Shown: positions 13,764-23,686, counted from the stretch's first letter. The stretch: 40,761 nucleotides of DNA from an uncultured Collinsella sp. (GCA_902490325.1 CABUDJ010000008.1:1-40761), one strand, 5' to 3'. Numbers and translations are program-made. The notes: generated by a model not told the origin, from the letters alone.

Positions 13764-16478
13764 ATGGCAAAAGTCCGTGTGTCCACCCTGGCCAAAGAGT
13801 TCGGCATGACCTCCAAGGAACTGATGGGTCATCTCGCCGAAATGAAGATTCCCGCTAAGTCCGCTTCCTCCGCCCTGGAGGACGCTTACGTCGCCATGGT
13901 CCGCAAGCAGCTCGCCCCGGTGATCGAGGCCCGCGCCCAAGAAGTCGAGGCCGCCAAGCAGGCCGAGGAGGAGGCAGCCGCCGCCGAGGAGGCAGCGCGC
14001 GCTGCCGAGGCCGAGCGCGAGCGCATCGCCGCCGAGAAGGCACGCGAGGAGGAGCGCCGCCAGTTCGCCGCCGCCCAGGCTGCCGAGGAGGCCGCCCGTG
14101 CCGAGGCCGAGGCCAAGAAGAAGGCCGAGCAGGAGCGCCTTGCCCGCGAGAAGGAGGAGGCTGCCCGCGAGGCCCAGCGCCGCGCCGTCCCCGCTTCCGA
14201 CTCCGGTTCGCGCTTCCGCTCGCTGCTCGACCAGATCGCCGCACAGGAGACCGTGCTCAAGGAGAAGAAGGACGCCGAGGCGAAGGCCAAGGCCGAGCGC
14301 GCCTCCGAGCGCGGCAACCGTCGTGGCGGCAACAACGACCGTCGCGGTGGCCGTCGTAACGATCGCAACGCCTCCGACAACAACTCCGATCGCAACGCCT
14401 CCGAGAGCCGTCCGCACAGCCATCGCACCAACGCCAGCAACAACGTCGCTGCCGGCATGGACTTCCCCAACCCCGACAAGCAGGGCAAGGGCAAGAAGCG
14501 CAAGGGCGGTCACGGCAACGATGAGGACCACTACAGCCGCATGGCGCGTGAGGCCGAGGAGTACAGCCGCGAGAAGGTGCTCGAGGAGGCCCGCGCCGCC
14601 GTCGAGGAGGCCTCTCGCGAGTCCACCGGTCGCCGCAAGAAGCGCAAGGAGAAGCGCGAGCGCGAGGCTGCTAAGGCTCAGGAGGAGCGCAAGATTGAGG
14701 AGGCGCTGGCCCAGGGCGTGAACCCCGAGGACCTCGACGCCATCAAGGTCTCCCAGGGCGTTACCGTCCAGGAGCTCGCCGAGGCGCTCGACGTTCCGGC
14801 CAACGACATCATCAAGCGCCTGTTCCTGCTAGGCACGCCGCTCACCATGACGCAGTCCATGTCCGACGACCTCGTCGAGCTCGTTGCCGACGACCTTGGC
14901 CGTCAGATCAAGATCATCACCCCCGAGGAGGAGAACACCTTCTCGTTCTACGACGATCCCGCCGACCTTAAGCCCCGCGCCCCGGTCGTCACCGTCATGG
15001 GTCACGTCGACCACGGCAAGACGAGCCTGCTCGACGCCATTCGTCACACCGGCGTCGCTGCCGGCGAGGCGGGCGGCATTACCCAGGCCATCGGCGCTTC
15101 GCAGGTCATGATCAACGACCGCAAGATCACCTTCATCGATACCCCGGGCCACGCCACCTTTACGGCCATGCGTGCCCGCGGCGCCAAGGTGACCGACATC
15201 GTCATCCTGATCGTGGCTGCCGACGACGGCGTCATGCCTCAGACCATCGAGTCGATCAACCACGCCAAGGCCGCCGGCGTACCCATCGTCGTCGCCGTCA
15301 ACAAGATCGATAAGCCGGGCGCTAACCCCGACCGCGTGCGCCAGGAGCTCACCGAGTACGGCATCATCCCCGAGGAGTGGGGCGGACAGAACATGTTCGT
15401 CAATATCTCGGCCAAGCAGAAGATCGGTATCGACGACCTGCTCGAGACCGTGCTGCTCCAGGCCGACGTGCTCGAGCTCAAGGCCAACCCCGACACCTTT
15501 GCCTCCGGTAACGTCCTCGAGGCTAAGCTCGACAAGGGCCGCGGTTCGGTCGCTACCGTGCTGGTGACCCGCGGTACCCTGCACGTGGGCGATACGCTGG
15601 TCGCCGGCCTTACCTACGGCCGCGTCCGCGCCATGCTCGATCCCAAGGGCAACGCCGTCACCGAGGCCGGTCCCTCCGACGCCGTCGAGATCCTGGGTCT
15701 GCAATCCGTGCCCAACGCCGGCGACGAGTTCCGTGTGTTCGAGGACGAGCGCGAGGCTCGCGCCCTGGCCGATGAGCGTTCGCTCAAGGCCCGTATCGAG
15801 GAGCAGAGCCGCGTGAAGCACGTCACGCTCGAGAACCTCTTCGAGACCATCGCCGACGCCGAGGTCAAGGAGCTCAACCTGATCATCAAGGCCGACGTCC
15901 AGGGTTCCATCGAGGCCCTTCAGGACTCGCTCGACAAGATGGATCAGTCCGAGGTCCGCATCAACACGATCCACTCCGCCGTCGGTGCCATCAACGAGAC
16001 CGACGTCGTCTTGGCCGACGCCTCCAACGCCATCATCATCGGCTTTGGCGTGCGTCCCGACGGCAAGGCCCGCTCCGCCGCCGAGCGCGAGGGCGTCGAG
16101 ATCCGTTGCTACGACGTCATCTACAAGTGCCTCGAAGAGCTCGACGCTGCCCGTATCGGCATGCTCAAGCCCACCGAGGTCGAGGTCTCCACGGGTACCG
16201 CGACCGTCCTGGACACCTTCAAGGTGCCCAAAGTCGGCATCGCCGCCGGTGTCCGCGTCGAGGAGGGCGAGATCGCCGCGACCGATTCCGTGCGCCTGGT
16301 GCGTGACCGCATCGTGGTCTTCAACGGCAAGATTGCCTCGATGCGCCACTACAAGGACGAGGCCAAGAGCCTCAAGAGCGGTTCCGAGGGCGGCATTGGC
16401 CTGGAGAACTTCCAGGACATCAAGCCCGGCGACCAGATCGAGGGTTACCGCATCGACCAGGTTGCCCGTACCGAGTAG
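13764..16478 (+). CDS. infB: Translation initiation factor IF-2
   Basis: GTPase that places initiator tRNA on the 30S subunit. 904 residues. The N-terminal IF2_N motif (VSTLAKEFGMTSKELMGHL) is followed by a long Ala/Glu/Arg-rich coiled coil (about 50-150) and a low-complexity basic linker with N-, R- and G-rich stretches (about 180-240). A second IF2_N-like segment is near 330 (VTVQELAEALDVPANDIIKRL). The G domain has G1 GHVDHGKT (413-420), G2 GGITQ, G3 DTPGH (459-463) and G4 NKID (513-516). The C-terminal domains end with FQDIKPGDQIEGYRI. ATG 13764 follows AGGTGAAG. Confidence 0.97.
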   Translation: MAKVRVSTLAKEFGMTSKELMGHLAEMKIPAKSASSALEDAYVAMVRKQLAPVIEARAQEVEAAKQAEEEAAAAEEAARAAEAERERIAAEKAREEERRQFAAAQAAEEAARAEAEAKKKAEQERLAREKEEAAREAQRRAVPASDSGSRFRSLLDQIAAQETVLKEKKDAEAKAKAERASERGNRRGGNNDRRGGRRNDRNASDNNSDRNASESRPHSHRTNASNNVAAGMDFPNPDKQGKGKKRKGGHGNDEDHYSRMAREAEEYSREKVLEEARAAVEEASRESTGRRKKRKEKREREAAKAQEERKIEEALAQGVNPEDLDAIKVSQGVTVQELAEALDVPANDIIKRLFLLGTPLTMTQSMSDDLVELVADDLGRQIKIITPEEENTFSFYDDPADLKPRAPVVTVMGHVDHGKTSLLDAIRHTGVAAGEAGGITQAIGASQVMINDRKITFIDTPGHATFTAMRARGAKVTDIVILIVAADDGVMPQTIESINHAKAAGVPIVVAVNKIDKPGANPDRVRQELTEYGIIPEEWGGQNMFVNISAKQKIGIDDLLETVLLQADVLELKANPDTFASGNVLEAKLDKGRGSVATVLVTRGTLHVGDTLVAGLTYGRVRAMLDPKGNAVTEAGPSDAVEILGLQSVPNAGDEFRVFEDEREARALADERSLKARIEEQSRVKHVTLENLFETIADAEVKELNLIIKADVQGSIEALQDSLDKMDQSEVRINTIHSAVGAINETDVVLADASNAIIIGFGVRPDGKARSAAEREGVEIRCYDVIYKCLEELDAARIGMLKPTEVEVSTGTATVLDTFKVPKVGIAAGVRVEEGEIAATDSVRLVRDRIVVFNGKIASMRHYKDEAKSLKSGSEGGIGLENFQDIKPGDQIEGYRIDQVARTE

Positions 16479-16489
16479 GGGGTAGCGCT

Positions 16490-16900
16490 ATGAAGCAAAC
16501 GCAGGCAACCCGCCGTCTGGGCGAGCAGCTTCGCGAGAAGCTCGGTTATATCCTGCTCTTTGAGGTTTCCGATCCGCGTCTCGACCTGGTCACCCTGACC
16601 GCGGTCGAGGTCGCGGTGGACCGTTCGTTCGCGCGCGTGTACGTGTCGTGCGACGCGAGCCGCTACGACGAGGTCATGGAGGCGCTCGCCAGCGCCAAGG
16701 GCCGCATCCGTAGCCTGTTGGCCCGCTCGCTCGATTGGCGCGTCACGCCCGAGCTCGATTTTCGCATCGATCGCTCGACCGATGAGGCCGAGCGCATCAC
16801 GCGCGCGCTGGAAAACGTTCCCGCCACGCTTGCGATCGAAAAGGACGAGGACGGCTATCCCATAGCGGATGCCGCCCAGGAGGCAGCTTTAGATGAGTAA
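16490..16900 (+). CDS. rbfA: 30S ribosome-binding factor RbfA
   Basis: 136 residues, a KH-like fold needed for 16S rRNA 5'-end maturation and cold adaptation. Recognisable features are RLGEQLREKLGYILLFEVSDPRL at the start, VEVAVDRSFARVYVS in the central strand and VTPELDFRIDRSTDEAERI near the end. It lies 11 bp after infB with GGGGGTAG as ribosome binding site. Its 3' end overlaps nrnA by 8 bp, indicating translational coupling, as in many actinobacteria and Firmicutes. Confidence 0.93.
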   Translation: MKQTQATRRLGEQLREKLGYILLFEVSDPRLDLVTLTAVEVAVDRSFARVYVSCDASRYDEVMEALASAKGRIRSLLARSLDWRVTPELDFRIDRSTDEAERITRALENVPATLAIEKDEDGYPIADAAQEAALDE

Positions 16901-17936
16901 TTCCGCCGACCTCGCATCGTGCGAGTCTGCAGATATTCAGCGACGCATCCTCGAGCTCATCGAGGGTGCGTCCTCCATTGCGATTTCGGGACATACGTCT
17001 CCCGATGGTGACGCCCTGGGCTCCGTGCTGGGTCTGGGCTTATCGCTTATTAAGTTTTTCCCCAACAAGGACATTGCCCTGCTGCTGGCAGACGATGACC
17101 CGGTTCCGCGCATCTACCGCTTTATGGAGGGCGCCGACCGTCTGGTGCCGGCATCTGCGTATACCGGCAATCCGGACCTTTTCATCTCGGTGGACGTGCC
17201 GGTCGTCGAGCGTCTGAACAACTCCGCCGAGGTACTCCGCCGCTCGTCGCATGTGGTGTGCTTCGATCACCATCCGGCGCGCGAGGAATTTGCCGAACTG
17301 AGCCTGAGGCGCGTCGACGCCGCGGCCTGCGCCATGATCATCGACCGCTTTTTGGATAATTGCGGCATTGTGGCTCGCAATGGTGTCGCGACCTGCCTGC
17401 TGTGCGGCCTGGTGACCGATACCGGTCGTTTTCAGTACCAAAACGCCGATGCCGCTGCGTTCCATGCCGCCTCGCGCCTGGTCGCGCACGGTGCCGATCC
17501 GGCGCGCGTTGCGCTCGAGGTCTACCAGAGCATGCGCGTAGAGTTCCTGCATCTCAAGTCCATCGTTATGGGCCGCATCAAGACGGTGGCGCACGGTCGC
17601 GTGGCATATAGTTATGCGTACCAGAGCGACCTCGAGGCCTGCGGCGTCACTTCGGATGAGTGCGACGGCCTGGTCGATGTGGTGCGTTCGGTTATGGGCG
17701 TGGAGGTCTGCCTGTTCCTGAAGGGCATTGAGGGCGATACCAAGGTACGCGGCAACCTGCGCTCCAAGGGTGACCTCGATGTGTCCGAGATCGCTGCCAA
17801 CTTCGGCGGTGGCGGGCATCATGCCGCCGCCGGTTTTTCCAACAACGGAACGATTCGCGAGACGCTCGCCGTGGCACTTCCCATGCTGGCCGAGCTGGTA
17901 GGGGAGGATCCCGCTTCGGTGACCGTCGAGCTCTAA
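16893..17936 (+). CDS. DHH/DHHA1 phosphoesterase, NrnA-like (nanoRNase / pAp phosphatase)
   Basis: 347 residues. Probably degrades short RNA oligomers and 3'-phosphoadenosine 5'-phosphate with a two-metal site. The N-terminal DHH domain holds the DxD motif Asp38/Asp40 (SPDGDALGS), Asp-His-His 125-127 (FDHHP) and a metal-binding Asp in GLVTDTGRF. The C-terminal DHHA1 domain ends with the GGGHHAAAGF motif near residues 306-314. ATG 16893 follows AGGAGG (16878-16883) and overlaps the rbfA stop. The rbfA-nrnA-truB order is standard in Gram-positive bacteria and supports the NrnA call; c-di-AMP phosphodiesterase (GdpP-like) is unlikely because membrane and GGDEF-like parts are absent. Confidence 0.88.
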   Translation: MSNSADLASCESADIQRRILELIEGASSIAISGHTSPDGDALGSVLGLGLSLIKFFPNKDIALLLADDDPVPRIYRFMEGADRLVPASAYTGNPDLFISVDVPVVERLNNSAEVLRRSSHVVCFDHHPAREEFAELSLRRVDAAACAMIIDRFLDNCGIVARNGVATCLLCGLVTDTGRFQYQNADAAAFHAASRLVAHGADPARVALEVYQSMRVEFLHLKSIVMGRIKTVAHGRVAYSYAYQSDLEACGVTSDECDGLVDVVRSVMGVEVCLFLKGIEGDTKVRGNLRSKGDLDVSEIAANFGGGGHHAAAGFSNNGTIRETLAVALPMLAELVGEDPASVTVEL

Positions 17937-17951
17937 CATTTTGGATGGTAC

Positions 17952-18884
17952 ATGGCTCGTCGTACGCCTTCTCAATTGAATATGCTGCTCGCCGTCGATA
18001 AGCCGGTGGGCTGTACGTCCCACGACGTGGTATCGCAGTGCCGACGCGCCCTCCATGAGCGACGCGTCGGCCATGCCGGTACGCTCGACCCCATGGCCTC
18101 GGGTGTCATGGTGGTGGGCGTGGGCCAGGCGACCCGTCTGCTGGGCATGCTAACCCTCGATACCAAAAGTTATGTCGCCGACATCTCGTTTGGCGTCGAG
18201 ACCAATACCGATGACGCGGAGGGCGAGGCCGTCCGCACGGTGCCCGTTGCCCCCGAGCTGCGCGATCTCGCTTACGCCCGTGGACAGCTGGCCGCTATGC
18301 TTGGCTCGCAGATGCAGGTGCCGCCAGCGTTTTCGGCCATCTCGGTCAATGGCGTTCGCGCCTATAAGAGTGCTCGCGAGGGCAACGCGGTAGACTTGCC
18401 TCCGCGCCCCGTCGAGGTCTATGCCGCCGACCTGATCGCCGTGAGCGGCGAGGGCGATACGTGCGTCTGGACCGTGGCGTTTTCGGTAAGCAAGGGCACC
18501 TACATTCGCGCGCTCGCTCGCGATCTGGGTCGCGCCTGCGATAGTGCTGCGCATATTTCCGCGCTGCGTCGTACGGCCTCCGGCGTGGTTTCCATTGGCG
18601 CCTGTCATGCGGTAGAGGAGCTCTCTGCCGAGTCCGCTGCCGGTTTCGCTCTGGATCCCATCGCCGCCCTTGGTGCCACGCGTGTCGATTTGCCGGGAAA
18701 TCTTGCAGACGACCTGCTTTGTGGTCGCCGCATTCCCATTGAACGTGCGCTTGCGGACTTCGATACGGCGAAGGCGCCGTTCGCGCTCGTGCTCGATGGG
18801 GGATTGAAGGCGCTCGCCCGTATCGAGGGCGGCCGCTTTGTTATGGAGCACGTCTTTCCGCAGGCGATCGGCGGTGTTCGATGA
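17952..18884 (+). CDS. truB: tRNA pseudouridine(55) synthase
   Basis: 310 residues. Makes pseudouridine 55 in the tRNA T-loop. Catalytic Asp46 lies in HAGTLDPMASG. The N-terminal LLAVDKPVGCTSHDVV and the middle motif KSYVADISFGVETNTDDAEGE are also present. A later FSVSKGTYIRALARDLG segment is the usual KGTYIR motif. The start at 17952 has only a weak ribosome binding site (TTGGATGG). The ribF start codon overlaps its stop as ATGA, so the two are coupled. Confidence 0.95.
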   Translation: MARRTPSQLNMLLAVDKPVGCTSHDVVSQCRRALHERRVGHAGTLDPMASGVMVVGVGQATRLLGMLTLDTKSYVADISFGVETNTDDAEGEAVRTVPVAPELRDLAYARGQLAAMLGSQMQVPPAFSAISVNGVRAYKSAREGNAVDLPPRPVEVYAADLIAVSGEGDTCVWTVAFSVSKGTYIRALARDLGRACDSAAHISALRRTASGVVSIGACHAVEELSAESAAGFALDPIAALGATRVDLPGNLADDLLCGRRIPIERALADFDTAKAPFALVLDGGLKALARIEGGRFVMEHVFPQAIGGVR

Positions 18885-19888
18885 TGCTGGCGCCCCGCGA
18901 GCTCGCGCGTATCTTTTTCGCGGGTGAGTTGGATGAGGCCCGTATCGTTTCTGCCGATGCATTTGATGAGTGCGAGTTCTTGGGTGCCGCGTCGATCGCC
19001 ATTGGCGTGTTTGATGGCGTGCATCGTGGGCACCAAGAGCTGATCGAAGCGGTTATTCGCGATGCACATGATCGCGGCAGCAAAGCGGTCGTGGTCACCT
19101 TCGATCCTGATCCGGACGTCGTGGTGAGTCCGTCGCCCGCCCAAAAATTGATGACGACGACCGACCGCCTGCATGCCCTGGCTCAAACCGGGGTCGATGC
19201 GGTGGTGGCCGTTCCCTTCACGCCTGCGGTGGCGGCTCTCGACCATGCGGGCTTTCTTAAGCTGCTGTCGCGCGTCGTCGATATCCGTTCGATTCGCGTG
19301 GGTAGCGATTTTAGGCTGGGTCGCGGCGGCGCCTCGGGCGTTGGCGAGATGCAGGCGTGGGGAGCCACGCGCGGTGTAGACGTCTTTGGTCACGAGCTGC
19401 TGTGCGTCGACGGGAAGACGATCTGCGCCACCCGTATTCGCCAGGAGCTCCGCCAGGGTCATGTTGAGCTTGCCGCTGAGCTGCTCGGCCGCCCGTATAT
19501 GCTGCGAGGTATTGTTGCCGGCGGTCGTCACCAGGGCTCCGACATGGGTTTTCCTACGGCAAATATTCAGGTGCCTGAGGGTATTCAGGTGCCTGCCGAT
19601 GGTGTCTACGAGGGTCTTGTTCTGGTCGACGATACCGTATGGCCTGCCGCCGTCAACGTGGGCCTGCCGCCGACGTATGCCGACGATGCCTCCTCGGCGC
19701 ATCTCGAGGCCAACTTGATCGGGTATGCGGGCGACCTGTACGGCGCCTCGGTGTCGCTGGCGTTTACGCGCTGGCTGCGCCCGTCGCGCGTGTTCGATTC
19801 GCTGGACGAGCTTATCGCGACCGTCGAGGGTAATATTGACGATATCCGTCATCATTTGGGTGAGCAGGGGGTGAGCATCCGTGATTAG
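18881..19888 (+). CDS. ribF: Bifunctional riboflavin kinase / FAD synthetase
   Basis: 335 residues. Turns riboflavin into FMN and then FAD. The N-terminal FAD synthetase nucleotidyltransferase has GVFDGVHRGH (residues 42-51) and a KTICATRIRQEL segment (the SSTxIR-like site). The C-terminal riboflavin kinase has MGFPTANI (222-229) and the final FDSLDELIATVEGNIDDIR. The start overlaps the truB stop; ATG 18884 is an equally possible start one codon later. dnaG follows with an 8-bp overlap. Confidence 0.94.
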   Translation: MMLAPRELARIFFAGELDEARIVSADAFDECEFLGAASIAIGVFDGVHRGHQELIEAVIRDAHDRGSKAVVVTFDPDPDVVVSPSPAQKLMTTTDRLHALAQTGVDAVVAVPFTPAVAALDHAGFLKLLSRVVDIRSIRVGSDFRLGRGGASGVGEMQAWGATRGVDVFGHELLCVDGKTICATRIRQELRQGHVELAAELLGRPYMLRGIVAGGRHQGSDMGFPTANIQVPEGIQVPADGVYEGLVLVDDTVWPAAVNVGLPPTYADDASSAHLEANLIGYAGDLYGASVSLAFTRWLRPSRVFDSLDELIATVEGNIDDIRHHLGEQGVSIRD

Positions 19889-21995
19889 CGATGAGGAAAA
19901 AGACCAGGTGCGCGCTGCGTCCGACCTGGTTGCCATCGTGCAGGAAACGGTTGAGCTTAAGCCCCGCGGCCATGAGTTTTGGGGCTGCTGTCCCTTCCAT
20001 GGCGAAAAGACCCCGTCGTTTCACATTATCCCTGCTACGCAGGTGTGGCACTGCTTTGGCTGTGGCGAGGGCGGCGACGTCTTCACCTACATTATGAAGC
20101 GCGAGAACCTGAGCTTTCCCGAGTCGATTCGCTACTTGGCCGACCGTGCCGGCATTGAGCTGCACGATACCGGCGCTTATCGCGAGCGCGGCACCAAGCG
20201 CGCCCGCATCTATGACCTGTGTGCCGAAACCGCCCAGTTCTACCACACCATGCTCATGCGCGGTAAGGACAGCCGTCCGCGCGAGTATTTCGCAAGCCGC
20301 GGTATGGGCGGCGACGTCTGCCGCCGCTACTGCCTGGGCTTTGCTCCGGGTCGCAACGCGCTGGTGTCGCATCTGTCGCAGGCGGGCTTTACCCCACAGG
20401 AGATGATCGACGCCAACGTGGCCGTGAGCCGTGGGCGCGGGCAGCTTGCCGACCGTTTTTACGACCGCGTGATGTTTCCCATCTTTGACGAGCAGGGTCA
20501 TAACATCGCCTTTGGCGGGCGCATTATGGGCGACGGACAGCCTAAGTACCTCAACACCGCCGAGACGAGCGTGTTCCATAAAAAGCGAAACCTCTACGGC
20601 TTTAACTGGGCCAAGGAGTTTATCGTCGCGCAGGATACCGCCATTGTGGTGGAGGGATATACCGACTGCATCGCCTGCTGGGAGGCGGGGATTAAAAACG
20701 TCGTCGCCACGCTGGGCACGGCGCTGACGGAACATCATGTTAAGACGCTCACCCGCTTTGCCAAGCGCATCGTGTATATGTTCGATGGCGACGCGGCCGG
20801 TCAAAAGGCCGCGCGCCGCGCGATTCAGTTTATCGAGCAGGATTCGATGGACCTGCGCTGCGTGGTGCTTCCCGACGGCAACGACCCCATGGAGTTCATC
20901 ACGGCGCATGGCGGCGAGGCACTGCAGGTACGTATCGACGCCGCCGAACCCCTCATGGACTTTGTGTACCGCTCACTGCAGGAGTCGAGCGACATTACCA
21001 CGCCGGGCGGTCGTGCCAAAGCGCTTGAGGACGCGCTGACGCTCATCTATCCGCTGCGCGATAGCTACATGATCGATACGTACTTTATCCAGATTGCCGA
21101 CCTGCTGGGGTTGGACTTGGACACGGTGCGTTCGAGCTCGGGCCGCGTGTTTCGCGATGTTGCCAAGCGCGAGGATGCCGAGCGTCGTCGCGAGCAGAAC
21201 TACGAGCGCCAGCGGGCGCAGGCCGAGCGTGCAGGCAGCACGGGCGGTCGGGCGTTCGGTTCACAAGGGACTTCTCGCGGTGCCTGGGCGTCGGGGGCGA
21301 CACCGGCGGTGTCCACGCCGGTCGAGGAAGAACCGTACGACTATGTTCCGCTCGAGGCCTACGGGGCCGCGCCGGTCGAGGTCGTCGACGATATGCCGCC
21401 GATCGATGTGCCGGTTGGTGTGGATGGCGCGGCGCCGGTTGCCGATGCAACGGACGCGTCCGCGGCATCGACGATGCCGATCGTGCTGACCGACCTGGAG
21501 CGAAAGTCTTTGGCGGGGGAGCGCGAGCTGCTGACGATGCTCACGAGCTACCCCGACCTCTTCCGCACGTATGCCGACCGCATCTGCTCGATCGAGTGGG
21601 TGGATCCGCGCCACGAGTCCATCGCGTGGGCCGTGCTCGCGACGCCGCCGGGCACCGATCCCACGGCGTGCATGGATGCGGCGCGCGCGGTGTGTCCCGA
21701 GGCAGCGTCGCTTGTCAGCGCCGGGCGCATTTCGTCGACGAGCAAGCACCCCACCGAGACGAACATCGTGTTTATGCTCGATACCCTCGAGCTCTACACC
21801 ATCAAACGTCGTATGCGCGCCGCACAGGCCAAGCTACGTCAGGACCGGTCGCTCGACGACGAGGCGCGCCGTGTGCTGACGATGCAGGCGATGCAAGATT
21901 CTCAGCGCCAGCGCGAGCTCCAAAAGTCGATCGGCGGCGTGGCAGACCCGTTCCGTTTGATCGGTTTGGACACGACGGGCGCCGACCAAGCCTAG
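19881..21995 (+). CDS. dnaG: DNA primase
   Basis: 704 residues. Makes RNA primers at the replication fork. The N-terminal zinc domain is Cys37, His40, Cys58 and Cys61 with the exact 2-17-2 spacing. The central TOPRIM core has Glu258 in VVEGYTDC and Asp302/Asp304 in FDGDAAG. A long Ala/Pro/Asp-rich linker (about residues 430-535) separates it from a C-terminal helicase-binding-type region (LLTMLTSYPDLFRTYADRICS onward). GTG 19881 is the only start that fits, with AGGGGGTGAG just upstream, overlapping ribF. rpoD follows 110 bp later, the familiar primase-sigma pairing, here without rpsU. Confidence 0.95.
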   Translation: MISDEEKDQVRAASDLVAIVQETVELKPRGHEFWGCCPFHGEKTPSFHIIPATQVWHCFGCGEGGDVFTYIMKRENLSFPESIRYLADRAGIELHDTGAYRERGTKRARIYDLCAETAQFYHTMLMRGKDSRPREYFASRGMGGDVCRRYCLGFAPGRNALVSHLSQAGFTPQEMIDANVAVSRGRGQLADRFYDRVMFPIFDEQGHNIAFGGRIMGDGQPKYLNTAETSVFHKKRNLYGFNWAKEFIVAQDTAIVVEGYTDCIACWEAGIKNVVATLGTALTEHHVKTLTRFAKRIVYMFDGDAAGQKAARRAIQFIEQDSMDLRCVVLPDGNDPMEFITAHGGEALQVRIDAAEPLMDFVYRSLQESSDITTPGGRAKALEDALTLIYPLRDSYMIDTYFIQIADLLGLDLDTVRSSSGRVFRDVAKREDAERRREQNYERQRAQAERAGSTGGRAFGSQGTSRGAWASGATPAVSTPVEEEPYDYVPLEAYGAAPVEVVDDMPPIDVPVGVDGAAPVADATDASAASTMPIVLTDLERKSLAGERELLTMLTSYPDLFRTYADRICSIEWVDPRHESIAWAVLATPPGTDPTACMDAARAVCPEAASLVSAGRISSTSKHPTETNIVFMLDTLELYTIKRRMRAAQAKLRQDRSLDDEARRVLTMQAMQDSQRQRELQKSIGGVADPFRLIGLDTTGADQA

Positions 21996-22105
21996 ATGTT
22001 GTGGTCAACCAGCGTATTTACGCCTATATCCAGTCTGAATTTTGGGTATAGAAGTCTATGTGTGTGCTAAAGTAATGAGTCCTGTGGACTATGAAGGGAG
22101 AATCT

Positions 22106-23446
22106 GTGCCAAAAAAGAGTGAGAGCACGGGTACTGGGCTGGAATCTTACGTTGCAAAGCTCATGGGCAACGGCTCAAACAGGACTTCGGTAACCGAGGA
22201 CGAGATTCAGGTCGCCCTGAAGGATATCGATGTTACTGATGAGCAGCTCAACGCGGTGTATTCCGCGCTGCGCAACAGCGGCATCCAGATTATCTCCGCG
22301 AGCGGAAACGACGACGCCCCGATGGACGTCGACGATGACGATAACGATACCGATGATTTTGACGATGGCGAGCACGATTCCGGCTCGCTTGACGATCACG
22401 AGCTTAAGATGGCCCGCCAGGCCGACGCCGAGATGGGCTCTTCCAAGAGCAAGAAGAAGCGCACCGTGCGCACGTCCCGTTCGCGTTCGCGCGTGCGCGG
22501 CATCGATGCCTCCACGGTGATGCTGACCGGCGACCCGGTTCGTATGTACCTCAAGGAGATCGGTAAGGTCGACCTGCTGACCGCATCTGAAGAGGTCGAT
22601 CTGGCCATGAAGATCGAGGCCGGTCTCGAGGCTACCGAGAAGCTCGAGGCTGCCGATGCAGGCGAGATTGAACTCACACGCTCCGAGATGCGTCGACTTA
22701 CGCGTATTGAGAATGTTGGTCTTGAGGCCAAGCAGGCGCTCATCAGCGCAAACCTGCGTCTGGTCGTCTCCATCGCCAAGCGCTATGTCGGCCGTGGCAT
22801 GCTGTTCCTGGATCTGATTCAGGAGGGCAACCTCGGTCTGATCCGCGCCGTCGAGAAGTTCGACTACCAGAAGGGCTTTAAGTTCTCCACGTACGCCACG
22901 TGGTGGATCCGTCAGGCCATTACGCGCGCTATTGCCGACCAGGCCCGTACCATCCGTATTCCCGTGCACATGGTCGAGACCATCAACAAGCTCGTCCGCG
23001 TGCAACGCCAGCTCCTCCAGGATCTGGGTCGCGACCCGACCCCTGAGGAGATCGGTGCTGAGATGGACATGAGTGCCGACCGCGTCCGCGAGATCCAGAA
23101 GATTTCGCAGGAGCCTGTGTCGCTCGAGACCCCGATCGGTGAGGAAGAGGATTCCCAGCTGGGCGACTTCATCGAGGACTCCCAGGCTATCGTTCCGCCC
23201 GATGCCGCCAGCTTCTCCATGCTGCAGGAGCAGCTCACCCAGGTGCTCGATTCGCTTGCCGATCGTGAGCGCAAGGTTATCGAGCTGCGCTTTGGTCTCG
23301 TTGACGGACATCCTCGCACGCTCGAGGAAGTCGGTCGCGAGTTTGGCGTCACGCGCGAGCGTATCCGCCAGATCGAGTCCAAGACCCTGGCCAAGCTCCG
23401 TCACCCGAGCCGTTCCAGCAAACTGAAAGACTATATCGAGTCTTAG
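22106..23446 (+). CDS. rpoD: RNA polymerase primary sigma factor
   Basis: 446 residues. An N-terminal region 1.1-like segment is followed by a very acidic stretch (MDVDDDDNDTDDFDDGE, about residues 69-85) and a basic stretch (KSKKKRTVRTSRSRSRVRG). Region 1.2 is DPVRMYLKEIGKVDLLT. Region 2 carries NLRLVVSIAKRYVGRGM and KFSTYATWWIRQAITRAI. Region 3 is RVQRQLLQDLGRDPTPEEIG. Region 4.2 is VTRERIRQIESKTLAKLRH. GTG 22106 is chosen because GAAGGGAG (22093-22100) sits 5 nt before it; ATG 22091 is in frame but has no site. A weak extended -10 TGCTAAAGT (22069-22077) may be a promoter. R3 and a terminator hairpin follow the stop. Confidence 0.96.
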   Translation: MPKKSESTGTGLESYVAKLMGNGSNRTSVTEDEIQVALKDIDVTDEQLNAVYSALRNSGIQIISASGNDDAPMDVDDDDNDTDDFDDGEHDSGSLDDHELKMARQADAEMGSSKSKKKRTVRTSRSRSRVRGIDASTVMLTGDPVRMYLKEIGKVDLLTASEEVDLAMKIEAGLEATEKLEAADAGEIELTRSEMRRLTRIENVGLEAKQALISANLRLVVSIAKRYVGRGMLFLDLIQEGNLGLIRAVEKFDYQKGFKFSTYATWWIRQAITRAIADQARTIRIPVHMVETINKLVRVQRQLLQDLGRDPTPEEIGAEMDMSADRVREIQKISQEPVSLETPIGEEEDSQLGDFIEDSQAIVPPDAASFSMLQEQLTQVLDSLADRERKVIELRFGLVDGHPRTLEEVGREFGVTRERIRQIESKTLAKLRHPSRSSKLKDYIES

Positions 23447-23449
23447 GAG

Positions 23450-23595
23450 TTACGGCGTTTTACCAAACGCCGTAACTGGCCGACGCTGCGCGGGCACCAG
23501 AGCGACAACTTGTCATTCAAAGAGGACGGCATGACCAGAAGGTCTATGCCGTCCTCTTTTCATGCCAATTTGTTCGCTCTGGTGCCCGCTCGCTG
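23450..23595. repeat. Composite palindromic repeat, copy R3
   Basis: This starts 4 bp after the rpoD stop. The leading hairpin is a perfect 11-bp stem TTACGGCGTTT/AAACGCCGTAA with loop TACC (23450-23475). The outer arms CGACGCTGCGCGGGCA (23481-23496) and TGCCCGCTCGCTG (23583-23595) are identical to those in R1. A perfect 16-bp stem runs from 23490-23505 to 23574-23589. The internal hairpin differs from R1 and forms a terminator. The rest of the gap, 23596-23680, shows nothing else. Confidence 0.8.
23519..23560 (+). terminator. rpoD terminator, nested in R3
   Basis: AAAGAGGACGGCAT (23519-23532) pairs exactly with 23546-23559. An inner GACC/GGTC stem with loop AGAA sits on top, leaving a single bulged T at 23545. 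The stem ends in a TTTT run. It is about 72 bp after the rpoD stop. Confidence 0.8.
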
Positions 23596-23686
23596 GCATT
23601 GTCAAAACATCGGCGTTTCCGTTGCCGGTGCCGGCAATTAGGCCGTCCCCAAGGGATCATGGCAAGAAAATTTCTTAAAAAAGTTC